32,682 nucleotides of DNA from a virus, in IMG/VR virus record IMGVR_UViG_3300003885_000024, positions 1-32,682 of that record. The stretch is one strand, 5' to 3'. The position numbers were made by a program, and so were the translations under genes. Shown here in pieces: positions 1 to 7,555 of this stretch (its first letter is position 1; every line of letters begins with the position of its first letter). The notes under the pieces were generated by a model that worked only from the letters and a program-made list of their open reading frames with translations, did no database searches and had not been told where the DNA came from.

Positions 1-1
1 A

Positions 2-409
2 ACTGGAATTTATAGTTCATGGCGAGATATGATTCGAAGATGTACTAGTCCTAATCTTAAAAATTATAAATATTATGGAGATAGGGGTATTGTTGTTTGC
101 AAAAGATGGATGGAATTTTCTAATTTCCTCAAAGACATGGAGAACGAATGGAGACCTGAACTTACCATTGAAAGAAAAGACAATAACAAAGGGTATTTCC
201 CTAGAAATTGTCGATGGGCAACAAAAAAGCAACAAGCCAGAAATAGACGAAATAATCACCTAGAAACATTTAATGGTAAAACTCAATGTTTAGCAGAGTG
301 GTCAGAAGAAGTTGGAATTCCTGCAAGAATTATTCAGCAACGGATAAGTCGTGGTTGGATGCCAGAAAAAACACTAACAACACCAGTCCGTAAGAAAAGG
401 AAAAAATAA
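2..409 (+). CDS. HNH-type nuclease-like protein, 5' end outside the window
   Basis: The reading frame is open from base 2, so the gene starts upstream; the ATG at 29 lies inside the conserved domain and is not the start. Visible motifs are YYGDRGI, an aromatic RW pair, a TIERKDNN stretch and NCRWATKKQQARNRRNN. I recognise this pattern from phage proteins annotated as HNH endonucleases, often free-standing homing enzymes. The last ~45 residues (FNGKTQCLAEWSEEVGIP...ISRGW) match the helix-turn-helix-like tail usual in this family. The stop overlaps the next ATG (TAATG). Nuclease activity is inferred from family resemblance only. Confidence 0.75.
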   Translation, partial: TGIYSSWRDMIRRCTSPNLKNYKYYGDRGIVVCKRWMEFSNFLKDMENEWRPELTIERKDNNKGYFPRNCRWATKKQQARNRRNNHLETFNGKTQCLAEWSEEVGIPARIIQQRISRGWMPEKTLTTPVRKKRKK

Positions 410-1425
410 TGGCAGCACCTCTTTCTGGAATACTAAGAAGTATCAACAGAAACAAAAATCGTCCTTTGAATATACTGATGGCCAACAATCACGAGGGCTA
501 CAGTGCAACCCTAGCAAAGACTGGTCATAACTTTTATGTTTTACAACATGCTAAATTTCATAAATGGAGCAACAAAGAAAGGTCTATTCCTTCTAACTTC
601 TTCTTTTTGGAAGGGAATGAAATTGCGCAACAATTAAAAACAGACATAGCATTTGATCTAGTTTTAACTCAAAACAGAATTGATCATTATCCGATTTTTA
701 TTCAACTAGCTAAACAGCTTAACTGCCCATTATTACAAATGGAACACACATTGCCATGGCCGGATTGGAACGACTCGACAACCGAGCGCATAGGACATCT
801 CGAATGTGATCACAACATCTTTGTTGCCGACTTTTCTGTTGGAGCATGGTTCCACGATTCCAAAGACCCAAATGTACAGATTATTCACCACGGCATGGAT
901 ACTGACTATTGGGATGGCTGGGTCGGCGGTGATGGGAAGATAATGACTGCTGTTTGGGATTACATAAAAAGAGATCGAATATGCGGCTTCTCTATATGGA
1001 AAGAGGTTACCAAAGAATTACAGGTCAATCCTTGGGGTGAAACACCCGGCCTATCAAAAATGGCCGACAGCACAGATCATCTTAGAGAACTGTATAGTAA
1101 TGCCTCCGTATTTCTAAACACCACCCTTTGGTCGTCTTGCCCATTCTCTCTACTAGAAGCAATGTCTGTAGGCTGTCCGATAGTGACAACAGCAACTACA
1201 TCCATACCAGAGTTTATAAAGAATGGAGTAAATGGGTTTATCACTAATGATCCAATAGAAATGAAGAAACATCTCGTAGAACTAATCGAAGATAAAGATA
1301 TGGCACTTGAGATTGGTGCTGCTGGAAGAGAAACTGTTCTGAAGCAGTTCGGACAAAAACAATTTATAGACGCATGGAATGAGGCATTTAGAAAAGTTTC
1401 TGAATGTCCAACTGGTAGATATTGA
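409..1425 (+). CDS. GT4-like glycosyltransferase
   Basis: 338 aa. The C-terminal half has the layout of a GT-B (family 4) glycosyltransferase: HGMDTDYW at 161-168 and, at 247-259, SLLEAMSVGCPIV, the usual Glu-containing donor-sugar site, followed by NGVNGF at 272-277. The N-terminal half (LNILMANNHEGY) fits the acceptor-side Rossmann domain. The region between residues 170 and 215 is shorter than in bacterial GT4 enzymes. Start and upstream stop overlap by one base. It heads a run of sugar-transfer-like genes on the same strand. Donor and acceptor cannot be told; virion or host-surface glycans and modified DNA bases are all possible. Confidence 0.8.
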   Translation: MAAPLSGILRSINRNKNRPLNILMANNHEGYSATLAKTGHNFYVLQHAKFHKWSNKERSIPSNFFFLEGNEIAQQLKTDIAFDLVLTQNRIDHYPIFIQLAKQLNCPLLQMEHTLPWPDWNDSTTERIGHLECDHNIFVADFSVGAWFHDSKDPNVQIIHHGMDTDYWDGWVGGDGKIMTAVWDYIKRDRICGFSIWKEVTKELQVNPWGETPGLSKMADSTDHLRELYSNASVFLNTTLWSSCPFSLLEAMSVGCPIVTTATTSIPEFIKNGVNGFITNDPIEMKKHLVELIEDKDMALEIGAAGRETVLKQFGQKQFIDAWNEAFRKVSECPTGRY

Positions 1426-1444
1426 TGAAATGGAGAAAATCAAT

Positions 1445-1915
1445 ATGAAATTGAACCTTGGTTGTGGACATGACATCCGTACTGGATATATCAATATTGA
1501 CAAAATACCACAAGGACAAGCATCGCCAGATATATACAGGCAGGGAGATATTCAGTCATTGGATTGGCTAGTTGAAGACGGTACTGTAGAAGAGATAATT
1601 GTTATTGATAGTTTAGAATACTTGCCAACAGCAGTGATTAAGATGGCTTTGATTAACTGGGCTAAAAAATTATCTGATGGAGGAACACTTAAACTTCTAG
1701 TGCCCGATTGTCATGCTATATCCAAAGCCTTTGCGATTGGTCAATTCAATCTTCAACAATATTCAAACATGATTCTTGGTACTCAAGAAGGGAACGACAA
1801 CAGACTGGCTGTTATAGACGCCACTACCCTTTTTGATATACTACAGGAATTAGGATTGACTATTCATCTTAAGAGATATGAAGGTGTTGCAATTTATGTA
1901 GAGGCAATAAAATGA
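1445..1915 (+). CDS. small SAM-dependent methyltransferase-like protein
   Basis: 156 aa from the ATG at 1445, chosen because GGAG lies 9 bases upstream and the protein then opens directly with the SAM-binding motif LNLGCG (residues 3-8) followed by GYINID. In-frame ATGs at 1379 and 1430 only add unconserved residues. DSLEYLP and GGTLKLLVPD fit strands 4 and 5 of a class I methyltransferase fold. At about 156 residues it is short for the family and may lack part of the substrate domain, so a non-catalytic Rossmann protein is possible. Its stop overlaps the next ATG (ATGA). The position between glycosyltransferases suggests a sugar-related substrate. Confidence 0.65.
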   Translation: MKLNLGCGHDIRTGYINIDKIPQGQASPDIYRQGDIQSLDWLVEDGTVEEIIVIDSLEYLPTAVIKMALINWAKKLSDGGTLKLLVPDCHAISKAFAIGQFNLQQYSNMILGTQEGNDNRLAVIDATTLFDILQELGLTIHLKRYEGVAIYVEAIK

Positions 1916-2676
1916 TAACAACAGGTTGTGAGGGGTGTTGTTTTTTGAAGAAAGACAACCAAGATAAGGCGTGTGTCCTGAATCAGATGTGCGCATCAAA
2001 AGATGGACAAGCATTTACTCCTGGATATTGTCGAATGTGTCGCAGCAATGCGTGGGCCAAGAAGCAGAAAGATTTATCAGTAAAGACTCTCTATGGCCAA
2101 GTTATGGAAGAGCGAGCTATTAAAATGGACTTATTGGTATTCTTTGATGAAGCATTCAATACTTTAGCCCATCTAGAACGGACACTAAACACTGATTGGC
2201 ATAACAATTGTGTGCAAAAAATCATTATACTAGATGTTACCGGATTTGGAAATCGGCAAAATTTAGCCCTACAATATCTCAACAGCAAAAAACACACAGT
2301 ACCAATCACAGTAGACAGTAGTGTGGAGCACGAGTCTGTTAGCCAACGAGGTGACTCAATCAAAAGACTTTCTAATAAGGTGACAGCACCATTCTTTTTT
2401 GCAATACCCGCTGGTACAATATTGAATAATTTCGATATATTTGCCAGAATGATCCAATATGTTCCGAGCAGGGTTATTCACTGGTCGGTTCCTTTTACGG
2501 TAGGAAGTACGGCTATTATTCCAACAGAATTCAATTATGGACTTTTTATTACGGCACCATATAAATCACTCATGAAATATCCTGAAGTCGAATCATTTAC
2601 AAAACAGTTAAAGAAAGAGGAACTTGAAACTGAGATGGGGCTTTCCTGGTTGTGTGCTGATGTGTGGTTATCATGA
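1912..2676 (+). CDS. Cys-rich N-terminus plus GT-A-like domain, function unknown
   Basis: 254 aa. The first ~45 residues hold seven cysteines (6, 9, 10, 21, 27, 40, 43), spaced like a metal-binding knuckle. Residues ~70-250 resemble a nucleotide-diphospho-sugar (GT-A) fold: hydrophobic strand DLLVFFD, helix, strand KIIILDVTG and a later FFFAIPAGTILN that could replace the usual D-x-D strand. No D-x-D is visible, so catalysis is doubtful. Start and stop overlap both neighbours by four bases (ATGA), so it is translated with the glycosyltransferases beside it. Relation to GT2 enzymes is an inference. Confidence 0.5.
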   Translation: MITTGCEGCCFLKKDNQDKACVLNQMCASKDGQAFTPGYCRMCRSNAWAKKQKDLSVKTLYGQVMEERAIKMDLLVFFDEAFNTLAHLERTLNTDWHNNCVQKIIILDVTGFGNRQNLALQYLNSKKHTVPITVDSSVEHESVSQRGDSIKRLSNKVTAPFFFAIPAGTILNNFDIFARMIQYVPSRVIHWSVPFTVGSTAIIPTEFNYGLFITAPYKSLMKYPEVESFTKQLKKEELETEMGLSWLCADVWLS

Positions 2677-3443
2677 TAAAAGATAACGAAAATGTAACCA
2701 TTATTATAGCTACTCATAACAACTCAACAACCATTAAGCGAGCAGTTGAATCTGTAACAAAAGGTGTTCGTCCAGCAAATCAAGTTATAATCGGAGATAA
2801 CGATTCACAAGATGGTACATATGATATCCTTTGCGAAATGCTTGGTGCAAAATCCGTGACAATAGATGACAAAACTGGATTGCCGCCACAGTTTGAAGGT
2901 CAAATTGATGGAATACCAGTAAAGATTTTCAGGAAACGACTAAGCACTATAGGCAACACATTAAACATAGCTATGCAAATGAAATGGCAAGGTGTAACCA
3001 TATTCGGTTTCATGGACCCAACTAGTTGGTATGCTCCAGACAAAATATCGCAAGCGATAAGAGTTTTCAATGGTCACCAATCTATAGCATGTGTAGTTAG
3101 TGATTTCTATAATCACCATTCAGACGGCAGGACAGAAAGAGTCTTCAGATGTTCTTTTGACATGCAACAATTCTTAGCACATTTTCCGTATGACCGTAAT
3201 TTTTTGATTAGACAACAAGTATTTCCAAAGTTGAAAAGAGGTTTTGATGATCAAATGTCTGTCAGGGAGGATTACGACCTAATACTGAGAGTATCTGAGA
3301 TAGGATTGATTTATCACATACCGGTACCACTGCATCATAACACCATTTCTAGTATTGATGAAGATGATAGGCAGTCTATAACACAATGCGAAAATAGTGC
3401 TAGACAAATGGCAGCGAAAAGAAGGGGTCAACCAAGTGTCTAA
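2673..3443 (+). CDS. GT2-like glycosyltransferase
   Basis: 256 aa from the ATG at 2673, which overlaps the previous stop (ATGA); a GTG nine bases upstream is less likely. VTIIIATHNN (8-17) and IIGDNDSQDGT (39-49) are the two standard N-terminal GT2 motifs. The later FMDPTSWYAPDKI (113-125) sits where family members have a D-x-D-x-W metal and sugar site; the second Asp is absent, although the Trp and the P-x-K-I are kept. SVREDYDLILRVSEIG near residue 200 matches the acceptor-side ED motif. I take it as a diverged but probably folded GT2 enzyme. Confidence 0.72.
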   Translation: MIKDNENVTIIIATHNNSTTIKRAVESVTKGVRPANQVIIGDNDSQDGTYDILCEMLGAKSVTIDDKTGLPPQFEGQIDGIPVKIFRKRLSTIGNTLNIAMQMKWQGVTIFGFMDPTSWYAPDKISQAIRVFNGHQSIACVVSDFYNHHSDGRTERVFRCSFDMQQFLAHFPYDRNFLIRQQVFPKLKRGFDDQMSVREDYDLILRVSEIGLIYHIPVPLHHNTISSIDEDDRQSITQCENSARQMAAKRRGQPSV

Positions 3444-4053
3444 AAAAAACAAAAATACCAGACACAAAGATGCTTTCCGTAGAAAAGAAAATGCCACTGC
3501 CGAAATGGACAAGCTTGGACTGAAACTAGACGACGACATAGCTTTGGTTGGCTTTGTTTTCAAATATCTAGCTGTTTCTCATCTGACATACTTGGGACTT
3601 TCATCTATCAACCAACTATGTAAGAAATATGTCGGTATAGATATCTGTGTATTCTCTCAGCATATAGTCCAACCATGTATACCACTGCTTTGTCCTGTGT
3701 TTGGTATGTCTGATTTAATCAGATGGAATAATCATCCACTAATAACAACTAGCATAGGCACTACAATAGCTGCATTGTCTAGTAATGCACCTATAGTCTA
3801 TCATTATGCTTTCGACCCAGAATTTATAGACAAGCATCACATAGAACCTGCTGATTTATTTCCAGCATTCTGTGATCCACGAGTACGGGTTATAGTGAGA
3901 CATGAATCTCACAAAGAATTGATTGAAGAGGAATTCGGTATTAAAACCAATGATTTAATTGTGCCAGATTGTGATGCAGAATTGTTGGTTAAATTAGTGT
4001 TAAAGGAGATGAAAAATGACGACAAAGACAAAGCCGCCGACAAAAATGGGTAA
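3436..4053 (+). CDS. Rossmann-like protein of the glycosyltransferase operon, unknown function
   Basis: 205 aa from the GTG at 3436, chosen because GAAGGGG lies 8 bases upstream; an earlier GTG at 3397 has no such site. The first ~30 residues are basic and polar (SKKNKNTRHKDAFRRKEN). The rest alternates hydrophobic strands and helices (PLITTSIGTTIAALSSNAP, VRVIVRHESHKELI), as in a GT-B-like half or other Rossmann fold, but no family motif is clear. It overlaps the previous gene by 8 bases and the next by 38. The context suggests a partner of the sugar-transfer proteins; I do not recognise it. Confidence 0.6.
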   Translation: MSKKNKNTRHKDAFRRKENATAEMDKLGLKLDDDIALVGFVFKYLAVSHLTYLGLSSINQLCKKYVGIDICVFSQHIVQPCIPLLCPVFGMSDLIRWNNHPLITTSIGTTIAALSSNAPIVYHYAFDPEFIDKHHIEPADLFPAFCDPRVRVIVRHESHKELIEEEFGIKTNDLIVPDCDAELLVKLVLKEMKNDDKDKAADKNG

Positions 4054-4924
4054 ACCTGAACTAAAGGAAGCGCTGCTTGCGCTAGGTTACAAAGAAGAAC
4101 AACTTACCGACGATCAAGGAAAGGGTCTAAAACGACCTGCGTTGCTTGATAAACTCAATGCACACAAACAGGTAGAAGAAGGTCTTATGATTATTGTTGA
4201 CGAACATGAAGATGATGATGTTGGCATAGCAGTTGTGCAAGACGAACAAGGTGAGCAGGAAAACTCAGAAGAAGTTCTACCAGAAGAACTTGATCCTCCA
4301 ACACCAAACGATCCAGGATGGACACAGTATGTGCTTGGGAAATTCCTAGAAGACGAGGTGGATGGCAAGAATCCTCGTGTAGAAGGATTGCGACGGGTGG
4401 CTGGGGAACTCGTTGGAGAACTTATGGAAGAAGGGTGTGACCTAATAGCAGCCCCGACTGAGGAAAACCGATTCAGAGCATGTGCAAAAGCGTGGGGAGT
4501 ATTCCTAACTCCAGATGGACATACGAAGCGATTTGAGGCACTAGCAGATGCCCACAGTGAGAACTGCTTTGAAGACTACGCTACATATCTAGTCGCTATG
4601 GCAGACACAAGGGCAAAAGGTCGAATGTATCGCAATGCTTTGTGTTTGAGGCGTGTTGTCTCTGCCGAGGAAGTCAGCAAGACTATGGGTGCCGCCATTG
4701 ACGTACAGAAGGGTGGTGCCATTCACACTAGCCAAATCAGCATGATCAGAATGATATCGGACCGCAACGATTTCGATATAGGCGAAGTGCTTAATAATTT
4801 GGGTATTAAATATGAACTCAATGAATCAACTGGGGATGTCAACTTACAGTCGTTGACTTACGAAGACGCTCTCGCTGCCGCCAAGAGTATGCGAGAAATT
4901 AAAGAAGCTAAGGAGACAAAGTAA
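4016..4924 (+). CDS. putative single-strand annealing (Rad52-like) protein with SAP-like N-terminus
   Basis: 302 aa. Residues ~11-51 (GKPELKEALLALGY...RPALLDKL) look like a SAP/HeH-type DNA-binding module. A very acidic linker (~58-100) follows. The core ~115-230 carries PRVEGLRRVAGELVG and ADTRAKGRMYRNALCLRRVVSAEEV; I associate these with phage annealing-type recombination proteins, in which a TARAEGRALRKAL-like stretch is typical. GGAG lies 7 bases before the ATG, inside the end of the previous gene. The next gene, overlapping by one base, looks like an ssDNA-binding protein, which supports a recombination or replication role. The family assignment is from memory. Confidence 0.5.
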   Translation: MTTKTKPPTKMGKPELKEALLALGYKEEQLTDDQGKGLKRPALLDKLNAHKQVEEGLMIIVDEHEDDDVGIAVVQDEQGEQENSEEVLPEELDPPTPNDPGWTQYVLGKFLEDEVDGKNPRVEGLRRVAGELVGELMEEGCDLIAAPTEENRFRACAKAWGVFLTPDGHTKRFEALADAHSENCFEDYATYLVAMADTRAKGRMYRNALCLRRVVSAEEVSKTMGAAIDVQKGGAIHTSQISMIRMISDRNDFDIGEVLNNLGIKYELNESTGDVNLQSLTYEDALAAAKSMREIKEAKETK

Positions 4925-5403
4925 TGGGAGACGAAAAAAAGTTTAGTAAGGGCTTTGTCTTGTACAAGGCAAGGGTGGATGGGAACGGCGCTGCTTCACA
5001 GTGGAATTTAGGATCAGACAAAGAATGTGTCTTCCTAGAAATGGCAAACCAAAAAGGCAAGGATGATAGCGGCAACGCTAGGTTTGACTGGGATAACAAG
5101 ATTCGTTTCAAACTTGGAGACGCAGATATCGGAGAGATTCTTTCAGTACTTGTTGGACTCCAGTCTGCTGTTGGCCCATTCGATTCAGCTAGTAAGAAAC
5201 ACAAGGGTCTATTCCATTCAAACCAGAACGGAAATGCTATCTTGTATTTCGGGAAGGATGATAACGGAAGGTTCAGAATTTATCTAAGTGTAAAACGTGG
5301 AGATACGAAGACAGTTGTGCAACACACACTCAGCAAGGGCGAAGCGTGTTTCCTTAGTACACTATTGCGTCGTGCTATAGAAGTGATGTACTTATGGGAT
5401 TAA
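4924..5403 (+). CDS. putative PC4/Whirly-like ssDNA-binding protein
   Basis: 159 aa; the ATG overlaps the previous stop (TAATG). The pattern of short beta strands (GFVLYKARVDGNGAASQW, KIRFKLGDADIGEILSVLVG, KGLFHSN, AILYFGKDDNGRFRIYLSVKRG) followed by a C-terminal helix (FLSTLLRRAIEVMYLW) is what I expect of a PC4/Whirly-type ssDNA-binding fold. I see no enzyme motif. Coupling to the annealing-like protein suggests the two act together on single strands. It is the last gene of the rightward run and overlaps the convergent gene by four bases. An alternative is an unrelated beta-rich phage protein. Confidence 0.45.
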   Translation: MGDEKKFSKGFVLYKARVDGNGAASQWNLGSDKECVFLEMANQKGKDDSGNARFDWDNKIRFKLGDADIGEILSVLVGLQSAVGPFDSASKKHKGLFHSNQNGNAILYFGKDDNGRFRIYLSVKRGDTKTVVQHTLSKGEACFLSTLLRRAIEVMYLWD

Positions 5404-5756
5404 CCTGAATTGCTTTTGACTTTTAGGTCAACCTCCATACGTTCCATCAGGGCTTTCAAAACAGATACATCAGTTCGTAAGTCTCCAACAGTATTTGTTA
5501 AATTAGCAATGCTTATCTGCAACTGAGTCATCTGGCCAGCTATAATTTCAGCGAAGCGATCCAACTCTTTTTGGGTCGCTTTTTCATGTGCTTCGTCAGC
5601 TATCACCATGGCAGCTATCTCAGTCGTATGTCTCACTAGTGTGTCACTAAGTCGTTGCTTCTCTACACCCATAGAGAATGCTGTACCAGCTATACCTCCG
5701 ATAATTCCAACAATCAAGCCGACAAAACCATATAATGTGTGTTGTTTTTTTGTCAT
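5400..5756 (-). CDS. membrane-anchored coiled-coil protein
   Basis: 118 aa. Residues ~8-29 form one hydrophobic, Gly-rich membrane segment (VGLIVGIIGGIAGTAF) after a short basic N-terminus (TKKQH). The remaining ~85 residues are heptad-like (IAAMVIADEAHEKATQKEL, NLTNTVGDLRTDVSVLKAL) and would be a long coiled coil. This layout suits a phage lysis or envelope protein such as an inner-membrane spanin, or a scaffold-like membrane protein; nothing decides between them. The ATG lies one base after the upstream stop, with GGGGG 6 bases before it. Its 3' end overlaps the opposite-strand gene by four bases. Confidence 0.7.
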   Translation of the reverse strand: MTKKQHTLYGFVGLIVGIIGGIAGTAFSMGVEKQRLSDTLVRHTTEIAAMVIADEAHEKATQKELDRFAEIIAGQMTQLQISIANLTNTVGDLRTDVSVLKALMERMEVDLKVKSNSG

Positions 5757-5757
5757 C

Positions 5758-6075
5758 TTATCCCCCTAGCTCTATCTGTTCTAATATGTCTCTTTGCCAA
5801 TGATCTCGGGTTATAATTAAAAAGTTCAATCCGTGTTTCTCATAGAAAGCTTCTTTCCTCTTAAGTTTATCATCTGAACGAACTTCCATCAAGCCATCAT
5901 ACTCAATCCACAAGTCGTAATCAGGTAGATAAAAATCCGATATACTACGACTTGGTTTTGGAAGATGTTTGTGTGGTTCATACTCGATGTCGTTCATCAG
6001 AAGCCAATCAGCAACATTTGCTTCAGACTTAGAATCGTAAGTTTCGCCGTCCAGTCCTATTTCTTTTCGCCACAT
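5758..6075 (-). CDS. small PD-(D/E)XK-superfamily nuclease-like protein
   Basis: 105 aa. The likely active-site residues are Glu18 (in SKSEANVADWL), Asp47 (DFYLPDYD), Glu58 (WIEYDG) and Lys70 or Lys72. The order E...D-x6-D-x3-E-x-D...K is that of small restriction-endonuclease-fold proteins such as DUF559/Vsr-like enzymes in phages. The canonical E-x-K is E-Y-D here, with lysines 12-14 residues later, so the catalytic set is somewhat shifted. AAGGTG lies 5 bases before the ATG. It lies downstream of the late terminator (6091-6133), so it depends on readthrough or a promoter of its own. Confidence 0.65.
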   Translation of the reverse strand: MWRKEIGLDGETYDSKSEANVADWLLMNDIEYEPHKHLPKPSRSISDFYLPDYDLWIEYDGLMEVRSDDKLKRKEAFYEKHGLNFLIITRDHWQRDILEQIELGG

Positions 6076-6090
6076 AAATCACCTTAAAAG

Positions 6091-6133
6091 AAAAAAAGGG
6101 AGCTATGATCGTCGGGACAATCAACACTCCCTT
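6091..6133 (-). terminator. rho-independent terminator of the late structural run
   Basis: On the - strand a seven-base stem AAGGGAG/CTCCCTT, extended inside by TGAT...ATCA pairing, is followed by a run of seven T. It comes about 22 bases after the stop of the last small virion gene, so it should end the long leftward tail transcript. Confidence 0.85.
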
Positions 6134-6154
6134 AGTATTCATGTAAGAAATCGT

Positions 6155-6796
6155 TTACAAGTATTCGAGTTGCACGTACAAACCGAAGGCTTCCTTTGAA
6201 CCAATGCTCAACGGAGTAGCAGAAATGCAAGTATACCAGTCGTGACGTACATCCTGTGAATCAGTACCAGACGGACTGAGACCACCACTAGCGGAACTGC
6301 TAAGTAGCGCCACAGTGACACCGGAACCGGACGGTGCGACCCATCCAGGATGACTCGCCGGTGCCAACGCAGTACCACTTGAGCTAACACCAGAACCGCC
6401 GTTAGCAACCTGAAGCACCTGGGTTTTTACACCAGTGGCTCCAGCATTAATGCTTGTGCGATCGAAGATGCGAAGCTCTGCGTTCTGGGTTTTAACCGCA
6501 CTATCGAATGTAAATCGTACATTCAATGTACCAGAATTGATAATAACTGCTGATGGAACGATTGCTGGAGCACCATTGATGATTACACCAGAAGTCACAG
6601 TGTCATACTTACCATTCGTAGCTGTTGGACCTGCTGGAGCACTGCCATCACTCGCACTGATAAAGGTACTATCTTGATACTGCCCGACTTGAACCGAAGT
6701 TCCGAATGATGCTCCAAAAAAGCCTAAACCAGACGCATTAAGGTCCACCCAGACTCCCGCGCCTTGTCCTGCGTAAAAGTTAATCGCTGCTGCCAT
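6155..6796 (-). CDS. virion-associated protein, paralogue A
   Basis: 213 aa from the ATG at 6796, which has GGGAGGTG a few bases upstream; a GTG at 6805 lies in that ribosome site. Beta-rich, Gly/Ser-rich sequence with no enzyme motif. It shares with the next gene upstream (6894-7529) the blocks SGLGFFG, a Tyr-x-x-x-TF segment, N-x-KY, VRFT/IRFT, HDWY and a C-terminal LEYL, so the two arose by duplication. I recognise similar proteins from uncultured tailed-phage contigs without a known role. Its place at the end of the tail operon suggests an outer tail, baseplate or decoration protein. Confidence 0.75.
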   Translation of the reverse strand: MAAAINFYAGQGAGVWVDLNASGLGFFGASFGTSVQVGQYQDSTFISASDGSAPAGPTATNGKYDTVTSGVIINGAPAIVPSAVIINSGTLNVRFTFDSAVKTQNAELRIFDRTSINAGATGVKTQVLQVANGGSGVSSSGTALAPASHPGWVAPSGSGVTVALLSSSASGGLSPSGTDSQDVRHDWYTCISATPLSIGSKEAFGLYVQLEYL

Positions 6797-6846
6797 GTCT
6801 TTCACCTCCCTTCAATTTTTTCAAAACCGTTTTCTAACCCGTTTGA

Positions 6847-6855
6847 TTATACACC
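6847..6855 (-). promoter_or_regulatory. GGTGTATAA element, putative late promoter
   Basis: One of four exact copies of this 9-mer, all on the - strand and all upstream of structural genes. Here it lies 51 bases before the ATG of paralogue A and reads on into TATAATC, a good -10 box. No convincing -35 box is seen, so a phage-modified polymerase or an extended -10 is possible. Confidence 0.5.
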
Positions 6856-6893
6856 AATAACCATCAACTGTGGTTGTTGTATCACTTTATTTT

Positions 6894-7529
6894 TTACAAA
6901 TATTCTAACTCAAAGGTCGCGCCGAACTGTTTATCTCCCAATTGTGTAGGAGTACAACTCAAGGCGACATACCAGTCATGTTGAGCACTAAGCTCTTCAA
7001 AGCCAGCCTTTCGTACCCCATTCAATCCTGGAGAATTGACTACAGATATATAGTTAGAACCAGACGCACTAATGTCTGACCACACTGCATCGCTATAAAC
7101 ACTCTCTACTGTCTGAATACGACTTTGATGACGAATCTCTGCTACGAGAAATGTTAGATTACTAGCAGGTGTTGTCTTGTTTGCTAGGCCACCGGTAAAA
7201 CTACCATCAAACACATACAGCTTAGCCTGTTGAGTAAAAATTGCAGACCCGTGTGTAAATCTGATGTTGATGGTAGCCAATTCATTAGGCAAGTTCCTTA
7301 ATGCAATACCAGAACCTTCCTGGCCGTGAATAACACCAGATGCACCATTGTATTTGTTATTATTGCACTCAAAACTCTCGACAGCACCACTTGCATTTGT
7401 AACAAATGTACGTCCGTTATAGCTGCCTATAGCTACAGCCGCACTAAACCCTGTATCCCCGAAAAAGCCCAATCCAGAACTTGCAGGAACAAGGGTATCT
7501 TCACCAGCATACAATTCCAATGTTGCCAT
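6894..7529 (-). CDS. virion-associated protein, paralogue B
   Basis: 211 aa, ATG preceded by GGGAGG. It follows the same pattern as paralogue A (SGLGFFGDTGF near the start, NNNKYNGASGVI, LATINIRFTHG, AQHDWYVALS and a final LEYL), so it is a diverged duplicate, stronger at the two ends than in the middle. The protein is beta-rich, with no transmembrane or catalytic signature. About 98 bases separate it from the start of paralogue A, including a second promoter-like element, so the two may be expressed at different levels. The assignment as a structural protein rests on context and composition. Confidence 0.75.
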   Translation of the reverse strand: MATLELYAGEDTLVPASSGLGFFGDTGFSAAVAIGSYNGRTFVTNASGAVESFECNNNKYNGASGVIHGQEGSGIALRNLPNELATINIRFTHGSAIFTQQAKLYVFDGSFTGGLANKTTPASNLTFLVAEIRHQSRIQTVESVYSDAVWSDISASGSNYISVVNSPGLNGVRKAGFEELSAQHDWYVALSCTPTQLGDKQFGATFELEYL

Positions 7530-7546
7530 ATCTTTCCTCCCTTCGT

Positions 7547-7555
7547 TTATACACC
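7547..7555 (-). promoter_or_regulatory. GGTGTATAA element, putative late promoter
   Basis: Second exact copy of the motif, 18 bases upstream of the ATG of paralogue B and immediately downstream of the previous stop. A transcript from it would have a leader of only a few bases before the GGGAGG site, so it may instead serve as part of the leader. Confidence 0.45.

Noticed and set aside
5403-5440. Small hairpin TTGAC/GTCAA near the convergent junction as a terminator
   Set aside because: Only five pairs and no T run on either strand.
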